Shown here in pieces: positions 8,328-18,030 of a stretch of DNA of 64,000 nt; position 1 is the stretch's first letter; the number at the start of each line of letters is the position of its first letter. The notes beneath the pieces were generated by a model that was not told the origin of the DNA, ran no database searches, and saw nothing but the letters and a program-made list of their open reading frames with translations. Source of the DNA: Streptomyces flaveolus (GTDB taxonomy: Bacteria; Actinomycetota; Actinomycetes; Streptomycetales; Streptomycetaceae); the NCBI RefSeq assembly GCF_000716535.1, contig NZ_JNWV01000037.1, forward strand, positions 1-64,000. The letters are read 5' to 3'. The translations under genes were made by a program, and so were the position numbers.

Positions 8328-9272
8328 TCAGCGCCGCGCCTCGGCGTAGGCCTTGGCGTGTCCGAGGGTGGCCCGGCTGTTGGTGCTCAGCGCGCTCCGC
8401 ACGTACGCGCGGGCGTCCGCGACGGTCGCCTCGGGGCCGAGGATCTCGGCGATGTTCTCCGTGTTGAGCACCACCGTGTGCTGCGACGACGCCGTGGTGC
8501 CGGCCGGGCCCTCGGCGAAGGTCCAGTAGCCGGTGTGCAGGGTCATCAGCGCGGGCAGGGTCACCTGCTTGTAGGCGATCTTCCGGCCCTCGAAGCAGAC
8601 CCGGTACGACTTGGTGAGGTGGGTGGAGCCGTCCTTGGCGCGGGTCTCCATCTCCAGGGTCTGCAGGCCCGGCACGTCCTCCTCCAGCCGTACCGAGGCG
8701 ACGTGCGGGAGGCGCTCCTGCCACAGGTGGGCGTCGTTGACGAAGTCGTACAGGTCCTTGGCCGAGCCGTCGACGTGGACGGTGTCCTCGAAGGAGAACG
8801 TCACCTCCTCGGTGGCGTGGGCCAGTGCCACATTGGTCTTCAGCGCCGCGAGCTCCGAGCGCGAGTTGCGGTCGACGGCCTCGTCGATCCAGGCGAGGCC
8901 CGCCGGGTCGTCGTCGACGGCCCGGTAGTCGTGCAGCAGCCGGACGCGGGACGTGCCCTCGTCGAGCGGCTCGATGATCCAGGTGCCGCCCATGGCGGCC
9001 ACGGGCGGTACGGACACCTCCTGGCGGAACTCGATCCGCAGGGCGTCGGGGTCCAGCACGCGCCGCGAGGCCCAGTTCTTCGCCTCGTCGTTGGCGGTGG
9101 CCCAGATACGGATCCGCTCACTGTTCGCGTCGCGTTCGACGTGGTCGACGTAGATGGTCGGCGGGAAGATCCGCGGCCAGTTCTCCACCTCGGCGATCAG
9201 CCGGTACACGGCGGCGGCCGGGGCCGAGACCGTGATCTCGTGCTCCACCTCGCGCAGGCCGGGCTGCGTCAT
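8328..9272 (-). CDS. Two-domain polyketide aromatase/cyclase
   Basis: A 314-residue protein with two START/SRPBCC-like halves (about 1-150 and 160-310). The first begins VEHEITVSAPAAAVYRLIAEVENWPRIFP-like (seen at residues 8-36) and the second repeats the pattern (VTFSFEDTVHVDGSAKDLYDFVND). Didomain enzymes of this type (ActVII, JadD, UrdL, PgaL) catalyse first-ring C7-C12 cyclisation and aromatisation of the reduced polyketide. It lies 46 bp downstream of the ketoreductase gene and two bases before the oxygenase-reductase fusion, the same order as in pga/urd-type clusters. Confidence 0.93.
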   Translation of the reverse strand: MTQPGLREVEHEITVSAPAAAVYRLIAEVENWPRIFPPTIYVDHVERDANSERIRIWATANDEAKNWASRRVLDPDALRIEFRQEVSVPPVAAMGGTWIIEPLDEGTSRVRLLHDYRAVDDDPAGLAWIDEAVDRNSRSELAALKTNVALAHATEEVTFSFEDTVHVDGSAKDLYDFVNDAHLWQERLPHVASVRLEEDVPGLQTLEMETRAKDGSTHLTKSYRVCFEGRKIAYKQVTLPALMTLHTGYWTFAEGPAGTTASSQHTVVLNTENIAEILGPEATVADARAYVRSALSTNSRATLGHAKAYAEARR

Positions 9273-9318
9273 TCAAGGGCCTCCTTGGGATGTGTCGGGT
9301 CGGTGTACGGGGCGGGCG

Positions 9319-10104
9319 TCAGAAGTTGCCCAGGCCACCGCAGACGTTGAGCGCCTGCGAGGTGATGGAGGCGGCCGTGTCGGAGGCCAGGTAGCCGACC
9401 AGGCCGGCGACCTCCTCGGGCGTGGAGTAGCGGCCGAGCGGGATCTTCGCCTGGAACTTCTCGAGGATCGCCTCCTCGGAGGTGTCGTACGCCGCGGCGT
9501 ATCCGGCCCGCACCCGCTGTGCCATCGGCGTCGCCACATAGCCGGGGCAGACCGCGTTGACGGTGATCCCGGTCGGGGCCAGCTCGTTGCCGAGGGCCTT
9601 GGTGAAGCCGACCACGCCGTGCTTGGAGGCGGAGTACGGGGCGCCCAGCACGACACCCTGCTTGCCCGCGGTCGACGCGACGTTGATGATGCGGCCCCAC
9701 GCCTTGTCGCGCAGGCCGCCGGTGGTGAGGACCTCGCGGGTGAGGCGGAAGACGCTGTTGAGGTTGGTGTCGATGACGTCGTCCCACAGCTCGTCGGTGA
9801 GGTCGGCGGTGACCCCGCCGCCGCTGCGGCCGGCGTTGTTCACCAGGATGTCCACGCCGCCGAACCGGTCGACGGCGGCCTGCACGAAGGCGCGGGCGGA
9901 GTCCGTGGAGCGCACGTCCAGGGTGGTGCCGTCGGCCTCGATGCCCTCGGCCTGAAGCTGCTTGACCGTCTCCGCGACGTTGTCGGCGCTGCGCGCGCCG
10001 ATGAACACCCGGTGCTGCTGTGCGCCGAGGAGGCGGGCGACGGCGAGGCCGATGCCGCTGGTGGCGCCGGTGATCACGGCGACCCGGTGGTTCTGCTCGG
10101 TCAT
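9319..10104 (-). CDS. Polyketide ketoreductase (ActIII/PgaD type, C9 reduction)
   Basis: A 261-residue SDR of standard ActIII length. It has TGATSGIG cofactor motif, NNAGRSGGG, the catalytic Ser-Tyr-Lys set (INVAST, YSASKHG) and CPGYVATPMA after the active site; the MAQRVRAGYAAAYD loop is typical of type II PKS ketoreductases. It reduces the C-9 carbonyl of the nascent chain before first-ring closure. The position between ACP and aromatase matches minimal-PKS operons. Confidence 0.95.
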   Translation of the reverse strand: MTEQNHRVAVITGATSGIGLAVARLLGAQQHRVFIGARSADNVAETVKQLQAEGIEADGTTLDVRSTDSARAFVQAAVDRFGGVDILVNNAGRSGGGVTADLTDELWDDVIDTNLNSVFRLTREVLTTGGLRDKAWGRIINVASTAGKQGVVLGAPYSASKHGVVGFTKALGNELAPTGITVNAVCPGYVATPMAQRVRAGYAAAYDTSEEAILEKFQAKIPLGRYSTPEEVAGLVGYLASDTAASITSQALNVCGGLGNF

Positions 10105-10171
10105 GTGCGTCTCCTTGCGGGAAAACAGGGGTGCGGGCGGGAAGGGGGTGCGGGCCCGGGAAGAGGCGCCG

Positions 10172-10210
10172 GGGCGGGCCGGGCCGGGGGGGGCCGGCCC
10201 GGGCCCGCCC
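10172..10210 (-). terminator. Strong GC hairpin between ACP and ketoreductase genes
   Basis: Arms at 10172-10187 and 10194-10210 pair over about 16 bases with one bulge and a six-base G loop. It has no T tract. It lies inside the polyketide operon, after the ACP stop, so it may act as a processing or attenuation point that keeps KS/CLF/ACP transcript above the downstream genes rather than as a full stop. Confidence 0.55.
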
Positions 10211-10253
10211 GGCGTCGGCCCGTCGGGGGTCGGGCCGGTCCGGGGCAGCCGGG

Positions 10254-10523
10254 TCAGGCGGCGGCGTCGACCGCGAGCAGCTCGTTGACGGCGGCGACGA
10301 GGGCGCGCGGGGTGCTGATGTCGGTGAGGTCGACGTCGTCGAGGCTGACGCCGAACTCGCGCTCGATGCGCCCGCCGGCCTCCAGCAGCGCCAGCGACTC
10401 GTAACCCAGCGCCTCGAACTCGGTGTCGTCGATGTCGCCGTAGAGGTCGATGCCCTCCTCGGCGCCGGCGCTCTCCAGCAGGATGCGGCGCAGGTCGTCC
10501 AGGGTGAACGGCTTGTGGGACAT
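10254..10523 (-). CDS. Type II polyketide acyl carrier protein
   Basis: An 89-residue acidic protein with the phosphopantetheine attachment motif LGYESLALLE, Ser43 being the site. It begins FTLDDLRRILLE and ends VNELLAVDAAA, as in other aromatic PKS ACPs. It carries the growing polyketide for the KS/CLF pair encoded immediately upstream and needs the PPTase at 3160 for activation. The start ATG is preceded by GGAGAAC. Confidence 0.96.
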   Translation of the reverse strand: MSHKPFTLDDLRRILLESAGAEEGIDLYGDIDDTEFEALGYESLALLEAGGRIEREFGVSLDDVDLTDISTPRALVAAVNELLAVDAAA

Positions 10524-10600
10524 GGGGTTCTCCGTTGCTGAGGGTGTGTCGGGTGAGGTCGAGGCCGGTGAGGCCGGTGAGGCCGGCGAGCCGGTGCGTG

Positions 10601-11815
10601 TCAGCCGACGGCGCGGACGACGGCGGCCGAGTTGAAGCCGCCGTGGCCGCGGGCGACGACCAGCGCGGCCCGTACCGGGGCCGGGCGCGCGATGCCGGTC
10701 ACGAGGTCCAGCTGGTACTCGGCGGCGGCTTCGACGTGGGTCGTGGGCGGGATGACCCCGTCCTGGATCGCCAGCAGGGCGGCGGCCACGTCCAGGGGAG
10801 CGGCGCCCGAGTAGAGGCGCCCGGTCATCGTCTTCGGCGCCGTCACCGGCACCCCGCGCGGCCCGAACACCTCGGTGAGCGCGTCGGCCTCCACCCGGTC
10901 CAGCTCCGGCACGGCCGCCGCGTCGGCGAACACCACGTCGATGTCGCCGGGTTCGAGGCCGGCGTCGGCGAGGGCGGCGCGGATCGCCTGGCGCAGGCCG
11001 GGCTCCCGGCCGCTGCCCGGCCGCGGGTCGAAGGTGGCGCCGTAGCCCGCGATCTCACCGTAGACCCGGGCGTCCCGGGCGCGGGCCGCGGCCAGGTCCT
11101 CCAGGATCAGGATCGCGCCGCCCTCGCCGGGCACGTGCCCGGCCGCGCGCGGATCGAAGGGCAGGTACGCCGACTCCGCGTCGTCCCGTGTGCTCAGCCG
11201 GCCGCCGGCCAGCTGGGCCACCCAGCCCCACGGGCAGACCGAGGCGTCGACGGCACCGGAGACGATGAGCCGCGTGCCCTTGCGGATCTGCCGGCGGGCC
11301 TGTGCGAGGGCGTCCAGGCCGCCCGCCTGGTCGCTCACGACGACTCCGCTCGGGCCCTTCATGCCGTTGCGGATGGAGATCTGGCCGGTGTTGACGGCGT
11401 AGAACCAGGCGAACGACTGGTACGCGCTGACGTACTGGCCGCCCTTGCTCCACAGCTTCTGCAGCTCGTTCTGGCCGAACTCGAAGCCGCCGGAGGAGCT
11501 GGCGGTGACCACGCCCATGTCGTAGGCGGGCAGTTCCTTCGGGTCGACCCCGGCGTCCTCGAGCGCCCAGTCCGTCGCGACCAGCGCCAGCCGGGTCATG
11601 TGGTCGGTCTGCGGCAGCAGCCGGCCGGGCAGGTGGTCCTCGGCGACGAAGCCGGGCACCTCCCCCGCCAGACGCGCGGGGTACTGGTCCGGGACGAAGC
11701 GGGTCACCGGGCCGATGCCGCTCTCGCCCTGGACGGCCGCCGCCCAGAAGTCCTTCGTGCCCAGGCCGTTGGGAGCGGCGACGCCCAGGCCCGTGACCAC
11801 CACCGGGGTCGTCAT
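10601..11815 (-). CDS. Ketosynthase chain-length factor (KSbeta)
   Basis: A 404-residue KS-fold protein. The nucleophile Cys of KSalpha is replaced by Gln ([11 protein letters not shown]), the diagnostic feature of chain-length factors; the C-terminus carries [11 protein letters not shown]. It pairs with KSalpha to set chain length (a decaketide would be expected for an angucycline). The start ATG overlaps the KSalpha stop (ATGA at 11812-11815), the usual translational coupling of the pair. Confidence 0.96.
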   Translation of the reverse strand: MTTPVVVTGLGVAAPNGLGTKDFWAAAVQGESGIGPVTRFVPDQYPARLAGEVPGFVAEDHLPGRLLPQTDHMTRLALVATDWALEDAGVDPKELPAYDMGVVTASSSGGFEFGQNELQKLWSKGGQYVSAYQSFAWFYAVNTGQISIRNGMKGPSGVVVSDQAGGLDALAQARRQIRKGTRLIVSGAVDASVCPWGWVAQLAGGRLSTRDDAESAYLPFDPRAAGHVPGEGGAILILEDLAAARARDARVYGEIAGYGATFDPRPGSGREPGLRQAIRAALADAGLEPGDIDVVFADAAAVPELDRVEADALTEVFGPRGVPVTAPKTMTGRLYSGAAPLDVAAALLAIQDGVIPPTTHVEAAAEYQLDLVTGIARPAPVRAALVVARGHGGFNSAAVVRAVG

Positions 11816-13083
11816 GCGATGCTCCTGTCGGGTCGGGCCAGCACCATGGCGCTCTGGAAACCGCCGAAGCCGCTTCCGACGGTCAGGACCGTGTCGGTGC
11901 GCCACTCGCGGGCCGTGAGCGGCACGTAGTCGAGGTCGCATTCCGGGTCCGGGGTGTGCAGGTTGGCGGTGGGCGGGACGACGCCGTGCTCCATGGCGAG
12001 GGCCGAGGCGGCGATCTCGATGGAGCCGATCGCACCCAGGGAGTGGCCCACCATCGACTTGATGGAGCTGACGGGGGTCCGGTAGGCGTGCTCGCCGAGG
12101 CTGCGCTTGAACGCGGCGGTCTCGTGCCGGTCGTTCTGCTTGGTGCCGGAGCCGTGCGCGTTGATGTAGTCGACCGACTCCGGGTTGATCCGGGCCTCGT
12201 TCATGGCGACTCCGATCGCCTCGGCCATCTCGGCGCCGTCGGGGCGCAGGCCCGTCATGTGGAAGGCGTTGCAGCGGGAGGCGTAGCCGGCGATCTCCGC
12301 GTAGACGTGCGCTCCGCGGCTGCGGGCGCGCTCCAGCTCCTCCAGGACGAACACCGCAGCGCCCTCGCCCAGGACGAAACCGTTGCGGGTGCCGTCGAAG
12401 GGCCGGGAGGCGTGCTCGGGGTCGTCGTTGCGGGGCGTGGTCGCCTTGATCGCGTCGAAGCAGGCGACCGTGATCGGGGAGATCGGCGCGTCCGAGCTGC
12501 CGGCGATCATCACGTCGGCGCTGCCCTCGCGGATGACGTCCACGGCGTGGCCGACCGAGTCGATGCCGGACGTGCAGCCGGTGGACACGACCGTGGAGGG
12601 CCCCTCGGCGCCCACCGCCCAGGCGACCTCGGCGGCGAACGAGCTGGGGACGAAGTAGTTGTACAGGTGCGGCACCGCGTACTCGTGGTCGACCAGGCCG
12701 AGCCGGCCGCCGTCGCTGACCACGCGGTACTCCTGGTCGAGACCGGTCGTGGCGCCGACCGCGCTGCCGATGGTCACACCGGTGCGGTACGGGTCGAGCC
12801 GCGTGAGGTCGATGCCGCTGTCGGCGACGGCCTCGCGGGTCGCCACGACCGCGAGCTGCGCGGCCCGGTCCATCCGGCGGATCTCCTGCGGGCTCAGCCC
12901 GTGCTCCTCGGGATCGAAGTCGATCTCCGCGGCGACCCTTGAGCGGAACGGCGACGGGTCGAAGAAGGTGATGCGCCGCGTCGACGTCCGCCCGTCGCTG
13001 AGCAGGCTCCAGAAGTTCTTGGCGCCGATCCCGCCCGGCGCGAGCACTCCGATGCCGGTGATGGCGACTCGACGGCCGGTCAC
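11812..13083 (-). CDS. Ketosynthase alpha (KSalpha)
   Basis: A 423-residue condensing enzyme starting at GTG. The active-site Cys170 lies in [12 protein letters not shown], with the two catalytic His in [14 protein letters not shown] and [12 protein letters not shown]. It performs decarboxylative condensation of malonyl-ACP units. The start overlaps the stop of the preceding cyclase gene by four bases (GTGA). Size and motifs match ActI-ORF1, PgaA and UrdA. Confidence 0.97.
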   Translation of the reverse strand: MTGRRVAITGIGVLAPGGIGAKNFWSLLSDGRTSTRRITFFDPSPFRSRVAAEIDFDPEEHGLSPQEIRRMDRAAQLAVVATREAVADSGIDLTRLDPYRTGVTIGSAVGATTGLDQEYRVVSDGGRLGLVDHEYAVPHLYNYFVPSSFAAEVAWAVGAEGPSTVVSTGCTSGIDSVGHAVDVIREGSADVMIAGSSDAPISPITVACFDAIKATTPRNDDPEHASRPFDGTRNGFVLGEGAAVFVLEELERARSRGAHVYAEIAGYASRCNAFHMTGLRPDGAEMAEAIGVAMNEARINPESVDYINAHGSGTKQNDRHETAAFKRSLGEHAYRTPVSSIKSMVGHSLGAIGSIEIAASALAMEHGVVPPTANLHTPDPECDLDYVPLTAREWRTDTVLTVGSGFGGFQSAMVLARPDRSIA

Positions 13084-13409
13084 TTGGCGGCTTCCCAGCG
13101 GTAGAAGGACTTGGCCATCGCGTCCGCGGGCGAGCGCCAGGTGGCCGGGTCGTAGGCCTCTATGTACGGCTTGAGGTCCTCGCTGATCTTCACGAAACGC
13201 GGGTCGGTCTTCGCCTCCTCGATGAGCTCGCCACCATTGTCCGTGTCGAATTCCTGGAGGTGGAAGTAAAGGCCCTTGTAGAGGAACAGCTCGCGCCGCC
13301 GAGTGCCCATGATGTGCGGCATTTCGGTCTCGTCGAACTGCTGGAAAAGCCGGGCGACGTCATAGCGCGCGCCGGGTTCCATCCGGGCGACGATCAGGGT
13401 GCTGTGCAT
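13080..13409 (-). CDS. TcmI-type polyketide cyclase (PgaF/UrdF/JadI-like)
   Basis: A 109-residue ferredoxin-fold cyclase: begins [13 protein letters not shown], then [27 protein letters not shown], and ends with a [15 protein letters not shown] tail. Small cyclases of this family close the later rings in angucycline biosynthesis. It is placed directly before KSalpha, with a GTGA overlap, as in jadomycin, urdamycin and pga clusters. The ATG is preceded by AAGGAGAAGTAAG. Confidence 0.93.
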   Translation of the reverse strand: MHSTLIVARMEPGARYDVARLFQQFDETEMPHIMGTRRRELFLYKGLYFHLQEFDTDNGGELIEEAKTDPRFVKISEDLKPYIEAYDPATWRSPADAMAKSFYRWEAAK

Positions 13410-13454
13410 GGTTTTCTTACTTCTCCTTTTCGTCAGGACAGCCGGTCCGCCGCG

Positions 13455-14945
13455 TCAGGACAGCCGGTCCGCGCGGGACGGGCCGAACCAGCGCTCCAGC
13501 GCCATGGGAAGGTCGTGGTGACTGCCCGGGGCGGCCCAGGCGACATAGCCGTCGGGCCGGACCAGCAGCGCGGCCGTGCCCGCCGGCGGGCTGTCCGCGC
13601 CGACACCGGTGGCGCGGGCCGTGACGACGTCGACGCGGTCGGCCCACGGCTCGGCGCGCCGCCGCAGCACGGCGGTGTCCTCCAGGTCGAGCAGCACCCC
13701 ACGGCCCGGGGCGAGCAGGTCGAAGCTGGTGGTGGGCCGGCTGGTGGCGGGCAGCGCCAGCTCCAGCCGGGGCAGCCGCCGGCCCAGCAGCGGGTGCGTG
13801 CCGGTGCCGACGTCGTAGTGGATCTCCAGCCCGCTGACCATGCCGGCCAGGTGGCGGGAGACCTCCGGGTAGCGGATCAGCTCGGTGAGCACGTCCCGGA
13901 CCGGCTGGACCTCCTCGCCGCTGAGGAAGAGCAGCCCCTGGGCCCGGGTGTTCATCAGCAGGCGCCGGCCCACCGGGTGGCGCTCGTCGTGGTAGGTGTC
14001 CAGCAGCGGTTCCGGGGCGCGGCCCTGGACCACGGCCGCCAGCTTCCAGCCGAGGTTGACGGCGTCCTGGATGCTGGTGTTCATGCCCTGGCCGCCGGCC
14101 GGCAGATGGATGTGCGCTGAGTCCCCGGCGAGCAGGATCCGGCCGCGGCGGTACTCGGTGACCTGGCGGGTGGCGTCGCCGAAGGCGCTGACCCACACCG
14201 GCTCGCCGTGGCTGATGTCGACGCCGGTCAGCCGCTTCCAGGCCGCCGCCACCTCCTGGTACGTCGGCGGCTCGGTACGGCGCTTGGGGGGCGTGCCGCG
14301 CTCGCAGACGATCAGGCGGGTGATGCCGCCGGGCAGCGGGCCGACCATGACCATGCCGCCGGGCACCGTCTCGCCGATCATGCGCGGCTCCAGATCGAGG
14401 CCGCGCACGTCCGCGAGGTACATCTCCAGCGTGGCGGCGGTGCCGGGGAAGTCGAAGCCGGCCGCCTTGCGGACCTTGCTGCGGCCGCCGTCGCAGCCGA
14501 CCAGGTACCGCGTGCGCAGCCGGGCGACGCCCTCGGGGCCGCGCACCTCCACCAGCACGCTGTCCCCGTCGTCCTTGACGGAGAGCACCTCGTGACGGCG
14601 GCGGACGTCCGTGCCGAGGTCGGTGACCCACTGCTCCAGCACGGTCTCGGTGTGGGACTGCGGGACGGTCTTCGCGGCCTGGTGGGCGCCGTCGAGGATG
14701 CTGAAGTCGACGGGCAGTCCGCCGAAGTGCCCCTGGTCGCTGACCTCGATCTCCCCGAACCGGGAGAGCAGGCCGCGCTGGGCGAAGACCTCCATCGTCC
14801 GGGCGGTGAAGCCCAGTCCGCGGGACTCGCCGGTGCGTTCGGCGAGCTTTTCGAGCAGGACCACGTCGACCCCGGCGAGCCGCAGTTCGCCGGCCAGCAT
14901 GAGTCCCGCCGGACCGGCTCCGACGACTATGACTTCGGCGTCCAT
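13455..14945 (-). CDS. FAD-dependent aromatic hydroxylase (PgaE/UrdE-like)
   Basis: A 496-residue flavoprotein with VVGAGPAGLMLAGELR at the N-terminus, VGCDGG, and GRILLAGDSAH with GGQGMNTSIQDA. The C-terminal thioredoxin-like part ends DGYVAWAAPGS. PgaE, CabE and UrdE are of this size and hydroxylate C-12 (and C-12b) of the angucycline prejadomycin intermediate. It is related to the hydroxylase half of the fusion at 5953-8325. The ATG at 14945 has GAGGAG upstream; the longer upstream frame is rejected because it lacks a site. It is the first gene of the core operon. Confidence 0.93.
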   Translation of the reverse strand: MDAEVIVVGAGPAGLMLAGELRLAGVDVVLLEKLAERTGESRGLGFTARTMEVFAQRGLLSRFGEIEVSDQGHFGGLPVDFSILDGAHQAAKTVPQSHTETVLEQWVTDLGTDVRRRHEVLSVKDDGDSVLVEVRGPEGVARLRTRYLVGCDGGRSKVRKAAGFDFPGTAATLEMYLADVRGLDLEPRMIGETVPGGMVMVGPLPGGITRLIVCERGTPPKRRTEPPTYQEVAAAWKRLTGVDISHGEPVWVSAFGDATRQVTEYRRGRILLAGDSAHIHLPAGGQGMNTSIQDAVNLGWKLAAVVQGRAPEPLLDTYHDERHPVGRRLLMNTRAQGLLFLSGEEVQPVRDVLTELIRYPEVSRHLAGMVSGLEIHYDVGTGTHPLLGRRLPRLELALPATSRPTTSFDLLAPGRGVLLDLEDTAVLRRRAEPWADRVDVVTARATGVGADSPPAGTAALLVRPDGYVAWAAPGSHHDLPMALERWFGPSRADRLS

Positions 14946-15347
14946 GCCACTCTCCTCGGCCGTCTTCAGGGAATTCAGGAAAAGCCATGTGCGTGAATCT
15001 GTATGCGGAAACGAATGGCCATCGGATTCGGCAGCGCGCTGTTCTCTGCCTCCGGAAGCCAACTTCATACTTCGCTGTGCGGGCATCCCGGTACAAGGGC
15101 GTCCAGGGGTGACAGCGTGAGGTCTGTGCGAAGTTGTGTCAGATTCACGTGAGATGATTCCGTGAAGAGCCGCCAGAACTGCGGAATGGTTTCCTCTGAT
15201 GAATTCCGTGTAGACATGCGGACCGGCCCGGCCGCCCGGTGGCGCGGGAGACGCCGGGCGGGCGCGGGCGCAGGACGCCACCGGCCGCGCCATGGGCGCG
15301 GCCGGTGGTGGGGAAGGCGTCGAGGCGTCGTGAACGTGCCGCGGGGC
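14946..15347 (-). promoter_or_regulatory. 402-bp intergenic region, likely promoter of the core PKS operon
   Basis: No coding potential is convincing here. The part next to the hydroxylase is less GC-rich than the surroundings. It contains the eight-base palindrome TCACGTGA at 15145-15152, and a terminator-like hairpin at 15278-15308 serving the gene on the other side. A promoter driving the run from the hydroxylase to the biotin carboxylase is expected here; the response regulator at 25837 is a candidate activator. Exact promoter elements were not identified. Confidence 0.5.
15278..15308 (-). terminator. Perfect hairpin terminator after the methyltransferase gene
   Basis: Fourteen-base perfect arms (15278-15291 and 15295-15308) around a three-base loop, 40 bases after the methyltransferase stop on the minus strand. 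No clear T tract follows, as is common in Streptomyces. It separates the peptide/TPR/methyltransferase set from the core PKS operon. Confidence 0.75.
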
Positions 15348-16052
15348 TCAGCCCGGCCAGCGGGTGACCTCCAGGCCGCAGTCGTCGACCGGGAGGGTGG
15401 TGGTGGCGACGGCACCCCGGTCCGTGGCGAACGCGGCGTAGTCGCGCAGGTCCCAGGTGAAGGCCGGGTGGCAGACGTCGTGGGCGATCACCAGCGCGCC
15501 CGGTGCGAGATGCGGCAGCCAGCGCTCCAGCAGCCGGGCGTAGCCGGACTTGCGGGCGCCGGGTACGTCGATGTCGATGAGCAGCAGGTCCCAGGTGGCA
15601 CCCGCGCTCAGTCCGGCGGCGTCGAAGGCGTCCGCCACGACCGCCCGGGCACCCGCTGCGAACCCCGCGCGCCGCAGGTTGCCGGAGGCGAGGTGCACCG
15701 CGTCGGCGTCTACGTCGACGCCCAGGGCGCGCTCCCCCGGGTAGCGGGGGCCGGGGCCGAAGCCCGGCCCGCTGACCCAGGCCATGAGGTTGCCCGCGAA
15801 GCAGCCCAGGGTCGCGACGGCGGCCGGGCGGTGGGCCGCCGCCAGTCCGTACAGCACCCGGGCCGCGAGGGGGGTCAGGGTGGTGGTGGGGACGTGGAAG
15901 CCGGCCCTCAGGCGGTCACGCAGCGCGTGGAAGCCGGTCCAGGAGGCGGCGGGAGCGTCGGGTGCCAGCACGCCCGTGGTCCGGCAGTGGTCGAGGAAGC
16001 GGTCGGCCATCGCGTCGGACTGACGGGGCGTCAGCCGGGGGAGTGCGGTCAT
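15348..16052 (-). CDS. SAM-dependent methyltransferase-like protein
   Basis: A 234-residue class I (Rossmann) methyltransferase-like protein. After a helical N-terminal part (about 1-60), the SAM region reads ATLGCFAGNL, GVDVDADAV (acidic strand-2 end), VVADAFD, LLLIDIDVPGARKSGY and GALVIAHDVCHP, resembling family 3 O-methyltransferases. The usual GxGxG loop is replaced by LGCFAGN, so SAM binding should be checked. The start overlaps the TPR-like gene stop by four bases (ATGA), so the two are coupled. Substrate unknown: it could act on the polyketide or on the small peptide encoded at 18031. Confidence 0.7.
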   Translation of the reverse strand: MTALPRLTPRQSDAMADRFLDHCRTTGVLAPDAPAASWTGFHALRDRLRAGFHVPTTTLTPLAARVLYGLAAAHRPAAVATLGCFAGNLMAWVSGPGFGPGPRYPGERALGVDVDADAVHLASGNLRRAGFAAGARAVVADAFDAAGLSAGATWDLLLIDIDVPGARKSGYARLLERWLPHLAPGALVIAHDVCHPAFTWDLRDYAAFATDRGAVATTTLPVDDCGLEVTRWPG

Positions 16053-17944
16053 CGGGACACCACCAGGGTGCCCGGGTTCTCGTGGGCCGTGATGCCGGCC
16101 AGGAACCGGTTCAGGTCCCGGCCCGGCCGCCCCTCCAGGTCCACGGCGGGCAGATAGGAGGGGAGCTTGGAGGACGGCGGGGCGACCTGCGCGCCGGCCC
16201 GGGTGAGGGCCTCGGTCAGCTCGGCGCGGTCCGCGCCCCGGTCGTACGCGCCGGCCGCCTCCGGGTACCAGATGCGGGCCGCCGCCAGGGTGTGCCCGTC
16301 CCAGCGGGCGTCGCCGAGGGTGAGCGCCCACAGCAGCCCGGCCAGGTCCTGTGCGAAGGCCTCCTCGTCGCACAGGCGGCGCGCGGTGCGGGCGGCGTCG
16401 CGGTAGTGGCGGACGGCTCCGGAGTGGTCACCGCGGCGCAGATCCGTGTACGCCGCCGCGGCGAGCAGCTTCTCCACGTGGAAGGAGTCGCGCAGCGCCC
16501 CGGCGACGCGGACCGCCGCGGCGAAGGTGGCCGCGGCCTGCTCGTGGCTGCCGCGGCGCAGCTGGAGCACGGCGATCGCGTAGTGGTGCAGGACGAAGAA
16601 GTCCTGCCGGCCGGTGCTGAGCATCGTCGACGACACCGAGCGCAGGAACTCCTCGGCCTGCTGGTGCCGGCCGGTGATCTGGAGCAGGAAGGCCAGGTTG
16701 TGGCTGAGGTTGTAGCGCAGGTAGAAGGCGCTGTCCCCGGGCAGGTCGCGGACCAGCCGGAACGCGGCGAACTCCAGGTCGAACGCCTCTTTGAACAGTG
16801 CCTCGCGCCGCTCGGCATCCTCGGTCTCCCTGGCGTCGATGGCCGCCGCCAGCGCCAGCCCGTTGAGGATCCAGGCCCGTTCGGCCGGGGCGTCGGCGCC
16901 GGGGGCGTCCAGACACTCCAGGCCGCGTCGGTAGTAGGTACGCGCCGCCTCGGTGTCGTCCTTGCGCTTGGTGACCAGCAGGGCGAGGAGGTAGTTCAGG
17001 TGCGCCCTGAGCTCCGGCCGTCCGGCCAGCGTCAGGGACTGTTCCAGCCTGGCGATCGCCGTGTCGATCCGCCCGGTCTGCGCGGCCGAGATGGCCTGGA
17101 GGCGGACCAGGTCGGCCTCGTCGTCGGGCCGGTCCCCCGCCGCCCGTACGGCCCGCAGATGGGCGGCGATCAGCAGATCGGCCCGCTCGAAGTTCTGCAG
17201 CGCGATGGCGTCGCCGATGGCCCGCAGGGGACTGCGCGCACCGCCCGGCCGCCAGACCCCGACCGCCGGCCCGGGTGCCTCGGGCGCGGCCTCCGCGGCC
17301 GGCGGGAGCTGCCCACACACCCGGACGGCCCGCTGCTCGGCGAGGCGCTCGAGGAACAGGGTGCTGCCGCCTCGCAGCAGGCCGCGTACGGTCACGGGCC
17401 GGCCCTGCTGGTCCGCGATCAGCACGGCCCGGTAGAGGATCCGCAGCGAGAGCCGGTCCCAGCGGTCGACGGCGTGGGCGACGAGGAGCCGTCGGTCCTC
17501 GCCGAGGGCGGGCAGGGCGTCGGCGAGGAAGCGGGCCGCCCGGTCGATCCACCCGGCCGTCGTGTGCGACTCCCGGCTGATCCGCCGGGTCGTGCCGAGC
17601 GCGGCGGTCTCGGAGACGGGCACGAACCGCCCGTACCCGCCCTCGTCCGCCTCCTCCCGCCGGGTGAGCAGCGCGAGGACCTCGGCGTGCCGCTCCAGCG
17701 CCTCGGGCCGGGCGGCGCGTACGGCGGGCAGCAGGACGTCGAGCAGTGGCCGCAGCCCGCACAGGTGGTCGTAGCCGGGTGCGGGCGGGCTGATGTCGAC
17801 GGCCCCGGACACGGCTTCGGGTCCCAGGCAGTCGGTGTGGTCGTGGGGCCGGGCGCAGAGCACGACTCCGCGGGCGGCGGGTCGCCAGGCGAGGGTCGGT
17901 TCCTGCAGCCAGGCGGGGCGGGGTGCCAGGGCACCAGAGGTCAC
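16049..17944 (-). CDS. TPR-like helical repeat protein of unknown function
   Basis: A 631-residue protein beginning at GTG with GTGAGGAG upstream. Residues about 1-250 form a distinct N-terminal domain with no motif I recognise (it includes HDHTDC and a stretch around SRESHTTAGWIDRAARFL). Residues about 270-600 are Ala/Leu-rich helical pairs of about 34-40 residues resembling TPR repeats, for example AAARTYYRRGLECLD and QQAEEFLRSVSS. There is no DNA-binding or ATPase motif. It lies between the 37-residue peptide gene and the methyltransferase gene. A scaffold or receptor role for the peptide is an inference from this arrangement only. Confidence 0.6.
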   Translation of the reverse strand: MTSGALAPRPAWLQEPTLAWRPAARGVVLCARPHDHTDCLGPEAVSGAVDISPPAPGYDHLCGLRPLLDVLLPAVRAARPEALERHAEVLALLTRREEADEGGYGRFVPVSETAALGTTRRISRESHTTAGWIDRAARFLADALPALGEDRRLLVAHAVDRWDRLSLRILYRAVLIADQQGRPVTVRGLLRGGSTLFLERLAEQRAVRVCGQLPPAAEAAPEAPGPAVGVWRPGGARSPLRAIGDAIALQNFERADLLIAAHLRAVRAAGDRPDDEADLVRLQAISAAQTGRIDTAIARLEQSLTLAGRPELRAHLNYLLALLVTKRKDDTEAARTYYRRGLECLDAPGADAPAERAWILNGLALAAAIDARETEDAERREALFKEAFDLEFAAFRLVRDLPGDSAFYLRYNLSHNLAFLLQITGRHQQAEEFLRSVSSTMLSTGRQDFFVLHHYAIAVLQLRRGSHEQAAATFAAAVRVAGALRDSFHVEKLLAAAAYTDLRRGDHSGAVRHYRDAARTARRLCDEEAFAQDLAGLLWALTLGDARWDGHTLAAARIWYPEAAGAYDRGADRAELTEALTRAGAQVAPPSSKLPSYLPAVDLEGRPGRDLNRFLAGITAHENPGTLVVSR

Positions 17945-18030
17945 GGCGCGCTCCTCACGTTCCGGTCGGGTCAAGAGACCGGCCCCCGCTGCGGGGCAGC
18001 GAGGGCCGGGGGGAAGAGGGAACCGGGTGG